Below, one piece after another: positions 1-8,500 of a stretch of DNA of 30,978 bases. The position numbers and the translations under genes are program-made. Source of the stretch: an uncultured Ruminococcus sp. (GTDB lineage: Bacteria; Bacillota_A; Clostridia; Oscillospirales; Acutalibacteraceae); assembly GCA_902798605.1 (NCBI GenBank), contig CADBXH010000010.1, forward strand, positions 1-30,978. Reading direction: 5' to 3'. The notes beneath the pieces are model-generated. The model saw only the letters and a list, made by a program, of their open reading frames with translations, did no database searches and was not told the DNA's origin. Every line of letters begins with the position of its first letter. The stretch's first letter is position 1.

Positions 1-669
1 GCCGTTATATTCAACAAGGAAACAGGCGACGAAAAGACATACCTTATCCCGTTTGGCTTCCGTGTAAAGGTTATGGAGGGCGACTATGTCCGCAAGGGCG
101 ACACTATCACCGACGGTTCGGTCAACCCCCATGACATCCTCGATATCCTCGGTCCCGACGCGGTTATGAACTACCTGATCTCAGAGGTTCAGAAGACCTA
201 CCGTCTCCAGGGTGTTGAGATCAACGACAAGCACATCGAGGTAATCGTTCGCCAGATGATGCGCAAGGTCAAGGTCGACGACGCGGGCGATACAGGCTAT
301 ATGTCCGGTCAGACCTACGACAAAAACGATGTTCTTTATGAGAACGAGATCATCAAAAAGCGCATTGCCGCGGGCGAGGAAGGCCTTAGAGAAGCTACCT
401 TTACCCAGCAGCTTCTCGGTATCACCAAGGCAGCTCTCGCGACCGACAGCTTTATGTCGGCGGCTTCGTTCCAGGAGACAACAAGAGTGCTTACCGACGC
501 CGCTATCAAGGGCAAGGTTGACTCGCTTGTAGGTCTTAAAGAGAACGTTATCATCGGTAAGCTTATCCCTGCCGGCACAGGTATGCAGAGGTACGCTAAC
601 GTCAAGCTCGAAAGCAACAAGCCCGTGCTTGTTTCGGACGACACTAATCTTGACGAGATCGATTTTTAA
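1..669 (+). CDS. rpoC: RNA polymerase beta' subunit, C-terminal part (partial)
   Basis: The reading frame is open from base 1, so only the last 222 residues of the gene are in the window; the ATG at 73 is internal. The protein is the C-terminal end of the catalytic beta' subunit of RNA polymerase. The recognisable block near the end (about residues 155-205 of the fragment) includes [20 protein letters not shown] and then [19 protein letters not shown], which is the conserved end of bacterial RpoC close to the omega-binding region. Reading stops at TAA, followed 28 bases later by an intrinsic terminator, so this is the end of the presumed rpoB-rpoC operon. Nothing is odd apart from truncation by the window edge. 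Confidence 0.97.
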   Translation, partial: AVIFNKETGDEKTYLIPFGFRVKVMEGDYVRKGDTITDGSVNPHDILDILGPDAVMNYLISEVQKTYRLQGVEINDKHIEVIVRQMMRKVKVDDAGDTGYMSGQTYDKNDVLYENEIIKKRIAAGEEGLREATFTQQLLGITKAALATDSFMSAASFQETTRVLTDAAIKGKVDSLVGLKENVIIGKLIPAGTGMQRYANVKLESNKPVLVSDDTNLDEIDF

Positions 670-697
670 CAGCACAATCAAATAATTAATAATGTAG

Positions 698-727
698 GGG
701 CGGACCAATGTGTCCGCCCGTTTTTTT
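698..727 (+). terminator. Intrinsic terminator after rpoC, built from a repeat arm
   Basis: GGGCGGAC (698-705) pairs with GTCCGCCC (712-719) around a 6-base loop and is followed by a run of seven T. The left flank reads TGTAGGGGCGG, the same end as the palindromic repeat at 3527-3607, so the rpoC terminator appears to be one arm of that repeat family. Confidence 0.88.
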
Positions 728-741
728 ATGTCACAAAAAAC

Positions 742-770
742 TTGACTATCTATGTGAAAAAGGGTAAAAT
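742..770 (+). promoter_or_regulatory. Promoter for the DUF815 ATPase gene
   Basis: TTGACT (742-747), a 17-base spacer and TAAAAT (765-770) lie just after the rpoC terminator and about 20 bases before the start codon. The leader is therefore very short, with only a weak ribosome site visible. Confidence 0.75.
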
Positions 771-791
771 AGAATAGATTGGAATGATTTG

Positions 792-2024
792 ATGAATAAA
801 GTTCTCAAAACAAAATTGCAATTATCATCGCTGTCGATTTTCAGGGGGATAATGAGCCGGTCGGTGCCGAGTGCGTTTTATCGGCTTTTGTGCTCGACCG
901 AGAAGTCTCCGATGGAGTTTTTGAGCGCTTACGGTGAGTTCTACTCGCTTATTTCCGAGCGCGGATGCGCCGACAGCCTTGCCTATGCAATGACCGAGGC
1001 GGCGCTGTTTGACGAAAACTGCTTTACCCGCGCGGCTGCGGGCGGCAGAGAGGCTGAGCTCCCCGAGGGCGTTTTGACCGCGGTACAGCGCGACTGCGAG
1101 GCGATTTTGGCGGCTGCAAATCTCAGCGCCGATGATGTTATCTCCTCGTACATAAGCTACGAAAAAATCGCGTCTGTTGCCCAAGGATTGCCAAGATGGG
1201 AGTGCGGAGAATGTGCCGAGAGTTTTAAATTATTCGACGGTTCGCTTGACAGCATTGCAAAGTGGTATAAAGAGAACGGCTGCGGAATATTCGCGCGTTA
1301 CAAGGCTTTTGTCTGGCGCGACGGCGATATCCGACCCGTTACCCACCACGACACGATTACCCTTGACGACTTCACGGGCTATGAACGCCAGCGCGATAAG
1401 GTCATAAAAAACACCGAGGCGTTTTTGCAGGGCAAAAGCTGCAACAACTGCCTGCTCTACGGCGATATGGGCACCGGCAAAAGCTCAACAGTCAAAGCGA
1501 TAGCCAACTGCTACAGAAAAGACGGGCTCAGGATCGTGGAGATACCAAAGGAGAGGCTTATTGATTTTCCGCTTTTGGTGGAGAAAATCGCCGCTCTGCC
1601 GATGAAGTTCATCATATTTATCGACGATCTGTCGTTCCAAAGTCAGGACAGAAGCTACACAACGCTAAAGGCGGTGCTCGAGGGCGGACTTTCCGCAAGG
1701 CCTGACAACGCGCTTATCTACGCCACCTCAAACCGCAGGCATATAGTTAAGGAAAAGCTTTCAGACCGCAGCTTTGAGGACGACGTCAACACGCGCGATA
1801 ATATGCAGGAGACCCTGTCGCTTTCGGACAGGTTTGGATTAACGGTGTGCTACACCGTTCCCGATAAAAAAGAATTTATCAGCATCGTCTGCGCGCTCGC
1901 GGATGAACGCGGGCTTGATGTCCCGCAGGAGGAACTTACCGCGGGAGCAGAGCGATTTGCCCTTGCACGGGGCGGAAGATCACCGCGCTGCGCCAAGCAG
2001 TATGTGGAATCGCTTTTATGCTGA
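792..2024 (+). CDS. DUF815 family AAA+ ATPase
   Basis: A 410-residue protein of the DUF815 ATP-binding family, common in Clostridia and of unknown biological role. A Walker A loop GDMGTGKSS lies near residue 223 and a Walker B strand FIIFIDDLSFQ near residue 272. The later segment ATSNRRHIV and the arginines after it fit the sensor region of AAA+ proteins. The N-terminal 200 residues have no motif I recognise. I chose the ATG at 792 over the TTG directly before it; neither has a strong ribosome site. The lipoprotein gene starts 36 bases downstream with no terminator between, so the two may be co-transcribed. The family assignment is firm; the function is not known. Confidence 0.88.
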   Translation: MNKVLKTKLQLSSLSIFRGIMSRSVPSAFYRLLCSTEKSPMEFLSAYGEFYSLISERGCADSLAYAMTEAALFDENCFTRAAAGGREAELPEGVLTAVQRDCEAILAAANLSADDVISSYISYEKIASVAQGLPRWECGECAESFKLFDGSLDSIAKWYKENGCGIFARYKAFVWRDGDIRPVTHHDTITLDDFTGYERQRDKVIKNTEAFLQGKSCNNCLLYGDMGTGKSSTVKAIANCYRKDGLRIVEIPKERLIDFPLLVEKIAALPMKFIIFIDDLSFQSQDRSYTTLKAVLEGGLSARPDNALIYATSNRRHIVKEKLSDRSFEDDVNTRDNMQETLSLSDRFGLTVCYTVPDKKEFISIVCALADERGLDVPQEELTAGAERFALARGGRSPRCAKQYVESLLC

Positions 2025-2059
2025 TTATGTTTTTACCTTAGTTTTTGGAGGAGATTCTT

Positions 2060-3379
2060 ATGAAAAAAATAATTGCAGGCATCCTTTGCTTAGCGCTCGT
2101 GCTGGGTTCGACCCTTGTGCTCGCGGGCTGCGGAGAAAGTAATTATCCCGTAAAGGTCGCCAATATCACGATCGAAAAAGAGCCCAAGAACATTGTTGTG
2201 CTCGACCCCAACTCGGCGGATATCATCTCTTATATGAACTATGATAAAAAGATCGTCGGCAGAAGCAACGAGGCAGACCAAGAGTTTCTCAGTGTTGCTC
2301 CTTCGATGGGTTCCTTTGAGAGACCGAGTGTTCAGAACATCACCGATTCGGGCGCGGAGGTCGTGTTCGCTAACGATGAACTCGCTCCGGACTCAAAAAA
2401 GAGCCTCGAGGACGCAGGTATCTCTGTTATTTCGATGTCTGTCGCGGATACTCCCAAGCAGCTTGAGACAAACTATCAGACGATCGGCAAGATCCTCGGC
2501 GGTAAGGTCGACGGACTTGCAAAGGCGGACAGCTCTTATAGAAAGCTGATCGAAGATATGGAGCAGAGAAAAGCAAAAGCCACCGCAAAACCCGAAAGCT
2601 CGCTTGTAACGGCGTGCTACCTTTATTTTGAGGACGGCTCGCTTAAGATGATGACAAGCGGCACCTACGGCGATATGCTCCTTAGCTACACCGGCGCAGT
2701 TAATGTCGCGGTAAATCTTTCCGAAAACAAGGTCGACGTAAAAACACTCAAAGTCGCAAACCCCAACTATATATTCTATGCAGATGAAGACACGCTGAAA
2801 GCGGTCAAAGGCGACAGCGTTCTCTCACAGCTTGCGGCAGTCAAGGGCGGCAAGACTTTGCAGGTAACCCAAAAAGAGATGACCCGTCAGGGATTTACAG
2901 CGCTTGAAACGCTCGATAAGATGGTCGGATTCATCCATCCCGAGCTTGCGCAGAATAAGGCAACTCCCGATTCGGCTCAGCCCACAACTCAGCCCACAAC
3001 CCACCCCGCGACTCAGAGCGCGACAAAGCCGGCAAATCAGAATGCGACCCAGCCGACTACCGCTCCCGCGGCGTCAGCGGCAAAATCGCTTGCCGATAAG
3101 TACAAAATAAAGCTCGACGGCTTGAGCCTCAAGGAAGAGGACGATAACGACAACGTCAAGGCTATGCAGCAGAGACTCTTTGACCTAGGCTATGTAAGCG
3201 ACAAGGAGAACATCACCGGTTACTACGGCGATACCTCAAAGGCGGCTGTCAGCGCGTTCCAGAAGAAGAACGGAATCAAAGAAACAGGCACGGCGGACAA
3301 CGCAACACTCGTAAAGCTGTTCAGCAGCGACGCCAAAAAGGCGGATAAAGCCGTAGACGAAAGCTCGGACGCGGAGTAG
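2060..3379 (+). CDS. BtuF-like substrate-binding lipoprotein with C-terminal peptidoglycan-binding domain
   Basis: A 439-residue lipoprotein. The start at 2060 is set by GGAGGAG at 2047-2053; an in-frame TTG at 2045 lies too close to that site. A signal peptide ends in the lipobox LAGC (Cys24). Residues about 30-300 resemble the periplasmic-binding-protein fold of iron-siderophore, haem or cobalamin uptake (PF01497 type), with the typical opening on IVVLDPNSADIISYM. A Pro/Thr/Gln-rich linker (about 300-342) follows, then a PG_binding_1-like domain (about 357-423; MQQRLFDLGYV...YYGDTSKAAVSAFQ). No permease or ATPase gene is nearby, so the transport partner and ligand are unknown. The linker suggests the C-terminal domain reaches into the wall while the lipid anchors the N-terminus. 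The gene ends in TAG, which shows amber acting as a normal stop here. Confidence 0.85.
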   Translation: MKKIIAGILCLALVLGSTLVLAGCGESNYPVKVANITIEKEPKNIVVLDPNSADIISYMNYDKKIVGRSNEADQEFLSVAPSMGSFERPSVQNITDSGAEVVFANDELAPDSKKSLEDAGISVISMSVADTPKQLETNYQTIGKILGGKVDGLAKADSSYRKLIEDMEQRKAKATAKPESSLVTACYLYFEDGSLKMMTSGTYGDMLLSYTGAVNVAVNLSENKVDVKTLKVANPNYIFYADEDTLKAVKGDSVLSQLAAVKGGKTLQVTQKEMTRQGFTALETLDKMVGFIHPELAQNKATPDSAQPTTQPTTHPATQSATKPANQNATQPTTAPAASAAKSLADKYKIKLDGLSLKEEDDNDNVKAMQQRLFDLGYVSDKENITGYYGDTSKAAVSAFQKKNGIKETGTADNATLVKLFSSDAKKADKAVDESSDAE

Positions 3380-3471
3380 CCTCCGCAGGCAATTAGAGAA
3401 GATAGCACAGTTGAATTATCAAGCTTTATTGCCCGACCGAAAGGCAGCTAAAAAATAATACATAAAAAATC

Positions 3472-3504
3472 ACAGGATTCGGAAAATTCCGAATCCTGTT
3501 TTTT
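3472..3504. terminator. Strong, probably bidirectional terminator
   Basis: A 13-bp stem, ACAGGATTCGGAA (3472-3484) with TTCCGAATCCTGT (3487-3499), ends in a T run (3499-3504). On the other strand the stem is followed, after a few bases, by six T, so it could also stop transcription coming from the convergent dehydrogenase gene. Confidence 0.85.
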
Positions 3505-3526
3505 ATCGCCGCGTTTTCCTTAACGG

Positions 3527-3607
3527 TGTAGGGGCGAGCATTGCTCGCCCGCGAAAAACAACAAAAGTTTGCCTTTGGTTCGCGGGCGGTCGATGACCGC
3601 CCCTACA
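3527..3607. repeat. 81-bp palindromic repeat with TGTAGGGGCG ends
   Basis: The ends TGTAGGGGCG (3527-3536) and CGCCCCTACA (3598-3607) are perfect inverted repeats. Inside are two smaller hairpins, GGGCGAGCATTGCTCGCCC and GGGCGGTCGATGACCGCCC, separated by a short AT-rich centre. The element ends five bases before the stop codon of the minus-strand dehydrogenase. Related arms occur at 695-719 and 24120-24152. It has the form of a non-coding miniature inverted-repeat element; no transposase is linked to it here. Confidence 0.75.
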
Positions 3608-3611
3608 ATTA

Positions 3612-4559
3612 TTAATCAACTCTGTTGACTCTTTCTCCTCTTAAAAACGCCTTGATGTTGTCTATCACTATCCCCATAAGCCTTTGCCTTGTCTCAACGG
3701 GAGCCCAGGCTATGTGCGGGGTGATAATGCAGTTCGGCGCTTCCATAAGTATGCAGTCCTCGACCATCGGCTCGACCGTGAGCGTGTCGATGCACGCGCC
3801 GCCGATCACGCCGTTTTTGAGCGCGTCAAACAAGTCCTGCTCATTCATAACCCCGCCGCGCGCGGTGTTGACAAACAAGGCGCTGCTTTTCATCTTCTCA
3901 AACGCGTTTTTGTCAAACAAATTCTCGCTCTCGTCATTGAGCGGACAGTGGACTGTCACGATGTCGCTCTCCCTGAGCAGGGTATCAAAATCGACTTGCT
4001 TTACGCCCTTAATGTTCCTCGGGCTGCGGTTGTACGCGATCACGTTCATCTCAAAAGCGTTGGCGATTTTCGCAACAGCCTTGCCAATGTTCCCGAGTCC
4101 GACGATGCCAAGCGTTTTTCCCGCGAGCTCGTTGAGCGGATAAACGAAGGGTGAAAAAGTCTTGCTGCGCTTCCATCTGCCGTCGGCCACATATTTTTTG
4201 TAGTGTGAAGTGTTGTTAAAGTGCTCCAAAATCAGCGCAAAGGTGTGCTGGGCAACAGCGTTTGTCGAATACGAACCCGCGTTACATACTGCGATGCCGT
4301 GCTCTCGGCAGTAGTCGATGTCGATGTTGTTGTAGCCGGTCGCGAAAAGCCCGATGTATTTTAAATTCTTCGCGAGCCTGAGCGTCTCGGCGTTGAGCAG
4401 GGTCTTGTTGCAGAGGATGATGTCGGCGTCTCTGACAGCCTCGGCGACATCCTCGTGTTTTAGCAGCCCGTACTCCTTTACCTCGCCGAGCTTATAAAGC
4501 GGAGAGGTGTTGACGATCTCATCAAACACGGTCTGCGCGTCTGTAATCACGATTTTCAT
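3612..4559 (-). CDS. D-2-hydroxyacid dehydrogenase (NAD-dependent)
   Basis: A 315-residue member of the D-isomer-specific 2-hydroxyacid dehydrogenase family, which interconverts 2-keto acids and D-2-hydroxy acids with NAD(P)H. The Rossmann motif GLGNIG is at 154-159, the substrate-binding arginine in NTARGG at 234, and the Glu/His catalytic pair at about 263 and 282 (PHIAW). Length and spacing fit the hydroxypyruvate/glycerate or D-lactate dehydrogenase branch; the exact substrate cannot be read from sequence. The start is the ATG at 4559, preceded by GGTGATAAT; a longer frame reaching 4628 would run through the promoter and is rejected. The gene is divergent from the HAD phosphatase and shares its -35 box. 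Confidence 0.9.
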   Translation of the reverse strand: MKIVITDAQTVFDEIVNTSPLYKLGEVKEYGLLKHEDVAEAVRDADIILCNKTLLNAETLRLAKNLKYIGLFATGYNNIDIDYCREHGIAVCNAGSYSTNAVAQHTFALILEHFNNTSHYKKYVADGRWKRSKTFSPFVYPLNELAGKTLGIVGLGNIGKAVAKIANAFEMNVIAYNRSPRNIKGVKQVDFDTLLRESDIVTVHCPLNDESENLFDKNAFEKMKSSALFVNTARGGVMNEQDLFDALKNGVIGGACIDTLTVEPMVEDCILMEAPNCIITPHIAWAPVETRQRLMGIVIDNIKAFLRGERVNRVD

Positions 4560-4599
4560 ATTATCACCACTGATATGCTTGATTATTCCTGATATTGTC

Positions 4600-4651
4600 A
4601 TTATATCACAAATTATTTCCGCTTGCAATTATTATCACTTTCATATATAAT
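4600..4651. promoter_or_regulatory. Back-to-back promoters sharing one palindromic -35 box
   Basis: TTGCAA at 4623-4628 is its own reverse complement. To the right, a 17-base spacer leads to TATAAT at 4646-4651 (HAD gene). To the left on the minus strand, a 17-base spacer leads to TATAAT read from 4605 to 4600 (dehydrogenase gene). Both promoters have ideal spacing and perfect -10 boxes, so polymerase should not be able to occupy both at once. Confidence 0.75.
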
Positions 4652-4672
4652 TATATATTAGAGGGTGTGGAA

Positions 4673-5380
4673 ATGTACAAGAACTATCTTTTTGATTTAG
4701 ACGGCACTTTGCTGCCGATGGATATGGGTAAATTCACAGAGCTTTATTTGAAGGCTCTGTGCAAGCGCTTTGTTCCCGAGATCGGGATAGACGCAAAAAC
4801 CCTTGTAAAAGCGGTCTGGAGCGGCGCCGAGATGATGGCGAAAAATGACGGTATGCGTATGAACTGCGAGGTTTTTTGGCGGACTATGAACTCCGTCTGC
4901 AACCGCGATATGCGCGTCTACGCGCGCGATTTTGACGACTTTTACCGCAACGAGTTCATCTACGCAAAACAGGGCACGGGTGTAACGCCCTATGCAAAAA
5001 AGACTGTTGATTACCTAAAGAGCAAAAAAGTCAGGCTGATCGTGGCGACCAACCCGATCTTCCCCAAGGCGGCGACCTACCGCAGGATAGAGTGGGCAGG
5101 GCTCGACCCGAACGATTTTGAGTATATCACTGTCTATGACAACTGCTCGACCTGCAAGCCGAACCTCAACTATTACGCCGATTTATGCTCGTTCTGCGGG
5201 ATCTCTCCCGAGGACAGCCTTATGATCGGAAACGACGTCGACGAGGATATGTGCGCCTCGCGGCTCGGCTTTAACACCTACCTTATCACAGACTGCCTGA
5301 TCAATCGCAGAGATAAGGATATTTCGGTGTACCACCATGGCTCTTTTGAGGATTTTTACGAGTACATTACAAAGGAATAA
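4673..5380 (+). CDS. HAD superfamily hydrolase (phosphatase-like)
   Basis: A 235-residue haloacid-dehalogenase family hydrolase. Motif I is FDLDGTLL (nucleophile Asp8, acid/base Asp10), the motif III lysine is in CKPNLNYY, and motif IV is GNDVDEDM near residue 180, giving Mg2+-dependent phosphatase chemistry. A cap segment lies between motifs I and II. The start at 4673 follows GAGGGTG; an upstream frame reaching 4595 would run through the promoter. The substrate is unknown; small phosphomonoesters are typical. Its divergent neighbour is a 2-hydroxyacid dehydrogenase, but a metabolic link is only a guess. A repeat hairpin follows the gene and may end transcription. Confidence 0.87.
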   Translation: MYKNYLFDLDGTLLPMDMGKFTELYLKALCKRFVPEIGIDAKTLVKAVWSGAEMMAKNDGMRMNCEVFWRTMNSVCNRDMRVYARDFDDFYRNEFIYAKQGTGVTPYAKKTVDYLKSKKVRLIVATNPIFPKAATYRRIEWAGLDPNDFEYITVYDNCSTCKPNLNYYADLCSFCGISPEDSLMIGNDVDEDMCASRLGFNTYLITDCLINRRDKDISVYHHGSFEDFYEYITKE

Positions 5381-5392
5381 TTATCCATATAA

Positions 5393-5457
5393 AAGGCTCC
5401 CCCAACGCTTTAGCTTTGGGGGAGCTGTCGCGTAAGCGACTGAGGGGGTTGCGTTTC
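5393..5457. repeat. Intergenic palindromic repeat, GGCTCCCCC family
   Basis: GGCTCCCCCAACGC, a short loop and TTTGGGGGAGC form a first hairpin; GTCGCGTAAGCGAC forms a second; the element closes with TGAGGGGG. The same layout appears twice in the composite element at 15903-16094. It lies between the HAD gene and purL, codes for nothing, and may serve as a terminator although no clear T run follows. Confidence 0.7.
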
Positions 5458-5470
5458 CTCTTACATAAGG

Positions 5471-5531
5471 TGCGAAAACGTTTTACATATTGCCAAAAGC
5501 GAAAAATAACACGGTTATTATGTGCTAAAAT
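5471..5531 (+). promoter_or_regulatory. purL promoter region with two candidate operators
   Basis: An extended -10 box, TGCTAAAAT (hexamer TAAAAT at 5526-5531), stands about 35 bases before the purL start; no good -35 is visible. A perfect 6+3+6 palindrome, AATAACACGGTTATT (5505-5519), sits directly upstream of the -10, and a second near-palindrome, GCGAAAACGTTTT (5472-5484), lies further up. They are candidate regulator sites, but the regulator is not identified and no purine riboswitch is apparent. Confidence 0.45.
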
Positions 5532-5566
5532 ATTTTTGACTATGATTATTTTGGGAGGCTGATTTT

Positions 5567-8500
5567 ATGTCAGACGTAATCAGGATTTTTGTTGAAAAAC
5601 GCGAGGGCTTCAATGTTGTCACAAAGCAGACCCTGTGGGATATCCGCCACAACCTCGGTATGCGCAACGTCACCGACCTGCGCTACATCGTCCGCTACGA
5701 CATCGAGGGACTCACAAAGGATGAGTACGACAAGGCTAAGTCGATCGTTCTCTCCGAGCCCAACGCGGATGTAATTTATGAGGAGACCCTGCCCGTAGAA
5801 AGCGGCTGGAGGGTTTTTGCTATGGAGTACCTGCCGGGTCAGTACGATCAGCGCGGCGACTCCGCCGAGCAGTGCGTTCAGCTCCTCACTCAGGGCGAGA
5901 GGTGCAAGGTGCTCACCGCGAGGGTCATCGCACTCAACGGCGACCTCAGCGATGACGATCAGAAGAAGATCGAAGACTACCTCATCAACCCCGTAGAGAG
6001 CCGTTTGGCTTCTCTCGAAAAGCCCGAGACTCTGGATATGGAAACTCCCGTACCCGAGGACGTAAAGCGCGTAGAGGGCTTTATCAAATGGAACGATGAC
6101 GAGATGGCGGAGTATTACGGCTCAATGGGCTTTGCGATGACGCTTGCAGACCTCAAATTCTGCCGCGATTACTTCAGAGATACCGAGCACCGTGACCCGA
6201 GCGTTACCGAGCTGCGCGTTATCGACACCTACTGGTCAGACCATTGCCGCCACACGACCTTCCTCACCAGACTCAGCGAGGTCGAGATCGAAAAGGCAGC
6301 CCTCGGCTCGGTTATCGAGGACGCGCTCAAGGAGTATTACGCCACACGCGACGAGGTCTACGGCAAGGATACCGACAGAATAGTCTCCCTTATGGATATG
6401 GCTCTTATGGGAATGAAATCCCTTAAGAAGAAGGGTATGATACCCGACCTTGACGAGAGCGACGAGATCAACGCCTGCTCTATCGAGGTTCCCGTCACAA
6501 TAGACGGCAAAACAGAAAAATGGCTCGTTCAGTTCAAGAACGAAACTCATAACCACCCCACCGAGATCGAACCCTTCGGCGGCGCGGCTACCTGCCTCGG
6601 CGGAGCTATCCGCGATCCGCTGTCCGGACGTGCCTATGTTTATCAGGCTATGCGCGTGACCGGTTCGGGCGACCCGACTATCCCGTTCAAGGACACAATG
6701 CACGGCAAGCTCCCCTCGCGCAAGATCACCACGGGCGCAGCCAACGGCTACAGCTCCTACGGAAACCAGATCGGCCTCGCAACAGGTCAGGTCGTAGAGC
6801 TTTACGATCAGGGCTATGTCGCAAAGCGTATGGAGATCGGCGCGGTCATCGGCGCTTCTCCCAAGGAGAACGTTATCCGCGAGGTCCCCGCTCCCGATGA
6901 TGTGATCGTGCTCCTCGGCGGACGCACGGGACGCGACGGCTGCGGCGGCGCGACAGGCTCCTCAAAGGCGCATACCGAAAGCTCGATCGAGACCTGCGGA
7001 GCCGAGGTACAAAAGGGTAATCCGCCCACAGAGCGCAAGATCCAGCGCCTGTTCCGCAACGGCAATGTAGCAAAGCTCATAAAGCGCTGTAACGACTTCG
7101 GCGCGGGCGGCGTGTGCGTTGCTATCGGCGAGCTTGCCGACGGCTTGACGGTCGATCTTGACAAGGTAACAAAGAAGTATGACGGACTTGACGGCACAGA
7201 GCTCGCTATCTCCGAAAGTCAGGAGAGAATGGCGGTCGTGCTCGACAAGAACGATGTAGATAAATTCATAAAATACGCCGAGACAGAAAACCTCGAGGCT
7301 ACGGCGGTAGCTGTTGTTACCGAGAGCCCGAGGCTCACAATGAACTGGCGCGGCGATAAGATAGTTGATCTCAGCCGCGAGTTCCTAAACACAAACGGCG
7401 TTACTCAGGAGGCAAAGGCGTTCATCACCGCTCCCAAGGCTGAGGACTGCTACCGCAACTCCTGCCCCGAAACCTTAAAAGATATGCCGTTTGAAGAGGC
7501 TATCGGCGAGAATATGGCTCGCCTTGAAGTCTGCTCGCAGATCGGTCTTTCCGAGCGTTTTGACGCGTCCATCGGCGCGGCTACGGTAATTATGCCCTTC
7601 GGCGGCAAGACCCAGCTCACGCCCCAGGAGGCTATGGCGGCAAAGATCCCGCTCGAGCAGGGCGAGACCGACGACGCAACCGCGATGAGCTACGGCTTTA
7701 TCCCCGGAGTTTCACGCTGGAGCCCGTTCCACGGCTCGGCTTATGCGGTCGTTGAGTCCACATCAAAGCTGCTCGCTATCGGCGCCGATCCGCTTACAGC
7801 AAGGCTCACATTCCAGGAGTATTTTGAAAGACTTAACGATGTTCCCTCGCGCTGGGGCAAGCCCGCGGCGGCTCTGCTCGGCGCAATGCAGGCTCAGTTA
7901 AAGCTCGGTCTGCCCTCTATCGGCGGCAAGGACAGTATGTCCGGTTCGTTTGAGGATATCGACGTTCCGCCGACGCTCGTCAGCTTCGCGGTCGCAATGA
8001 CAAAGGCGAGCAAGACGATTTCTTCTGAATTCAAAAAGGCGGGTTCAAAGGTAATCTATGTTCCCGTTCCCGAAAATAACGAGACTTTGATGCCCGAGTG
8101 GGACAAGCTCGTAGCGATGTACAAGGCGGTCTACGCGCTTATGCAAAGCGGCAAGGTGCTCTCCGCTTCGGTAGTCAAAGAGGGCGGCGCGGCAGCCTGC
8201 GTTTGCAAGGCGGCGCTCGGCAACAGCTTCGGCTTTAAGTTCACCAAGGAGCTGACAAATCAGGAGCTTTTCGCTCCGCTTTCGGGCTCGCTTGTGCTCG
8301 AGCTTACCGACGGCGCAGAGCTTGACGGCAGCGTATTGAGCTATGACCTCGGTACGGTTACCGATGATAAGAAGATCACAATGGGCGGCAAGTCCGTTGC
8401 TCTTGATACTATCCTTGAAAAGTGGACTGCTCCGCTCGAAAAGGTATTCCCGATGCAGGCTGACTGTCCAGAAATCGAAGTAAACGCCGAGCTTTACAAT

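Noticed and set aside
5471..5484. Enterobacterial-type PurR site upstream of purL
   Set aside because: The similarity to a LacI-family operator centre is short, and Firmicutes normally use an unrelated PurR; kept only as a candidate operator.
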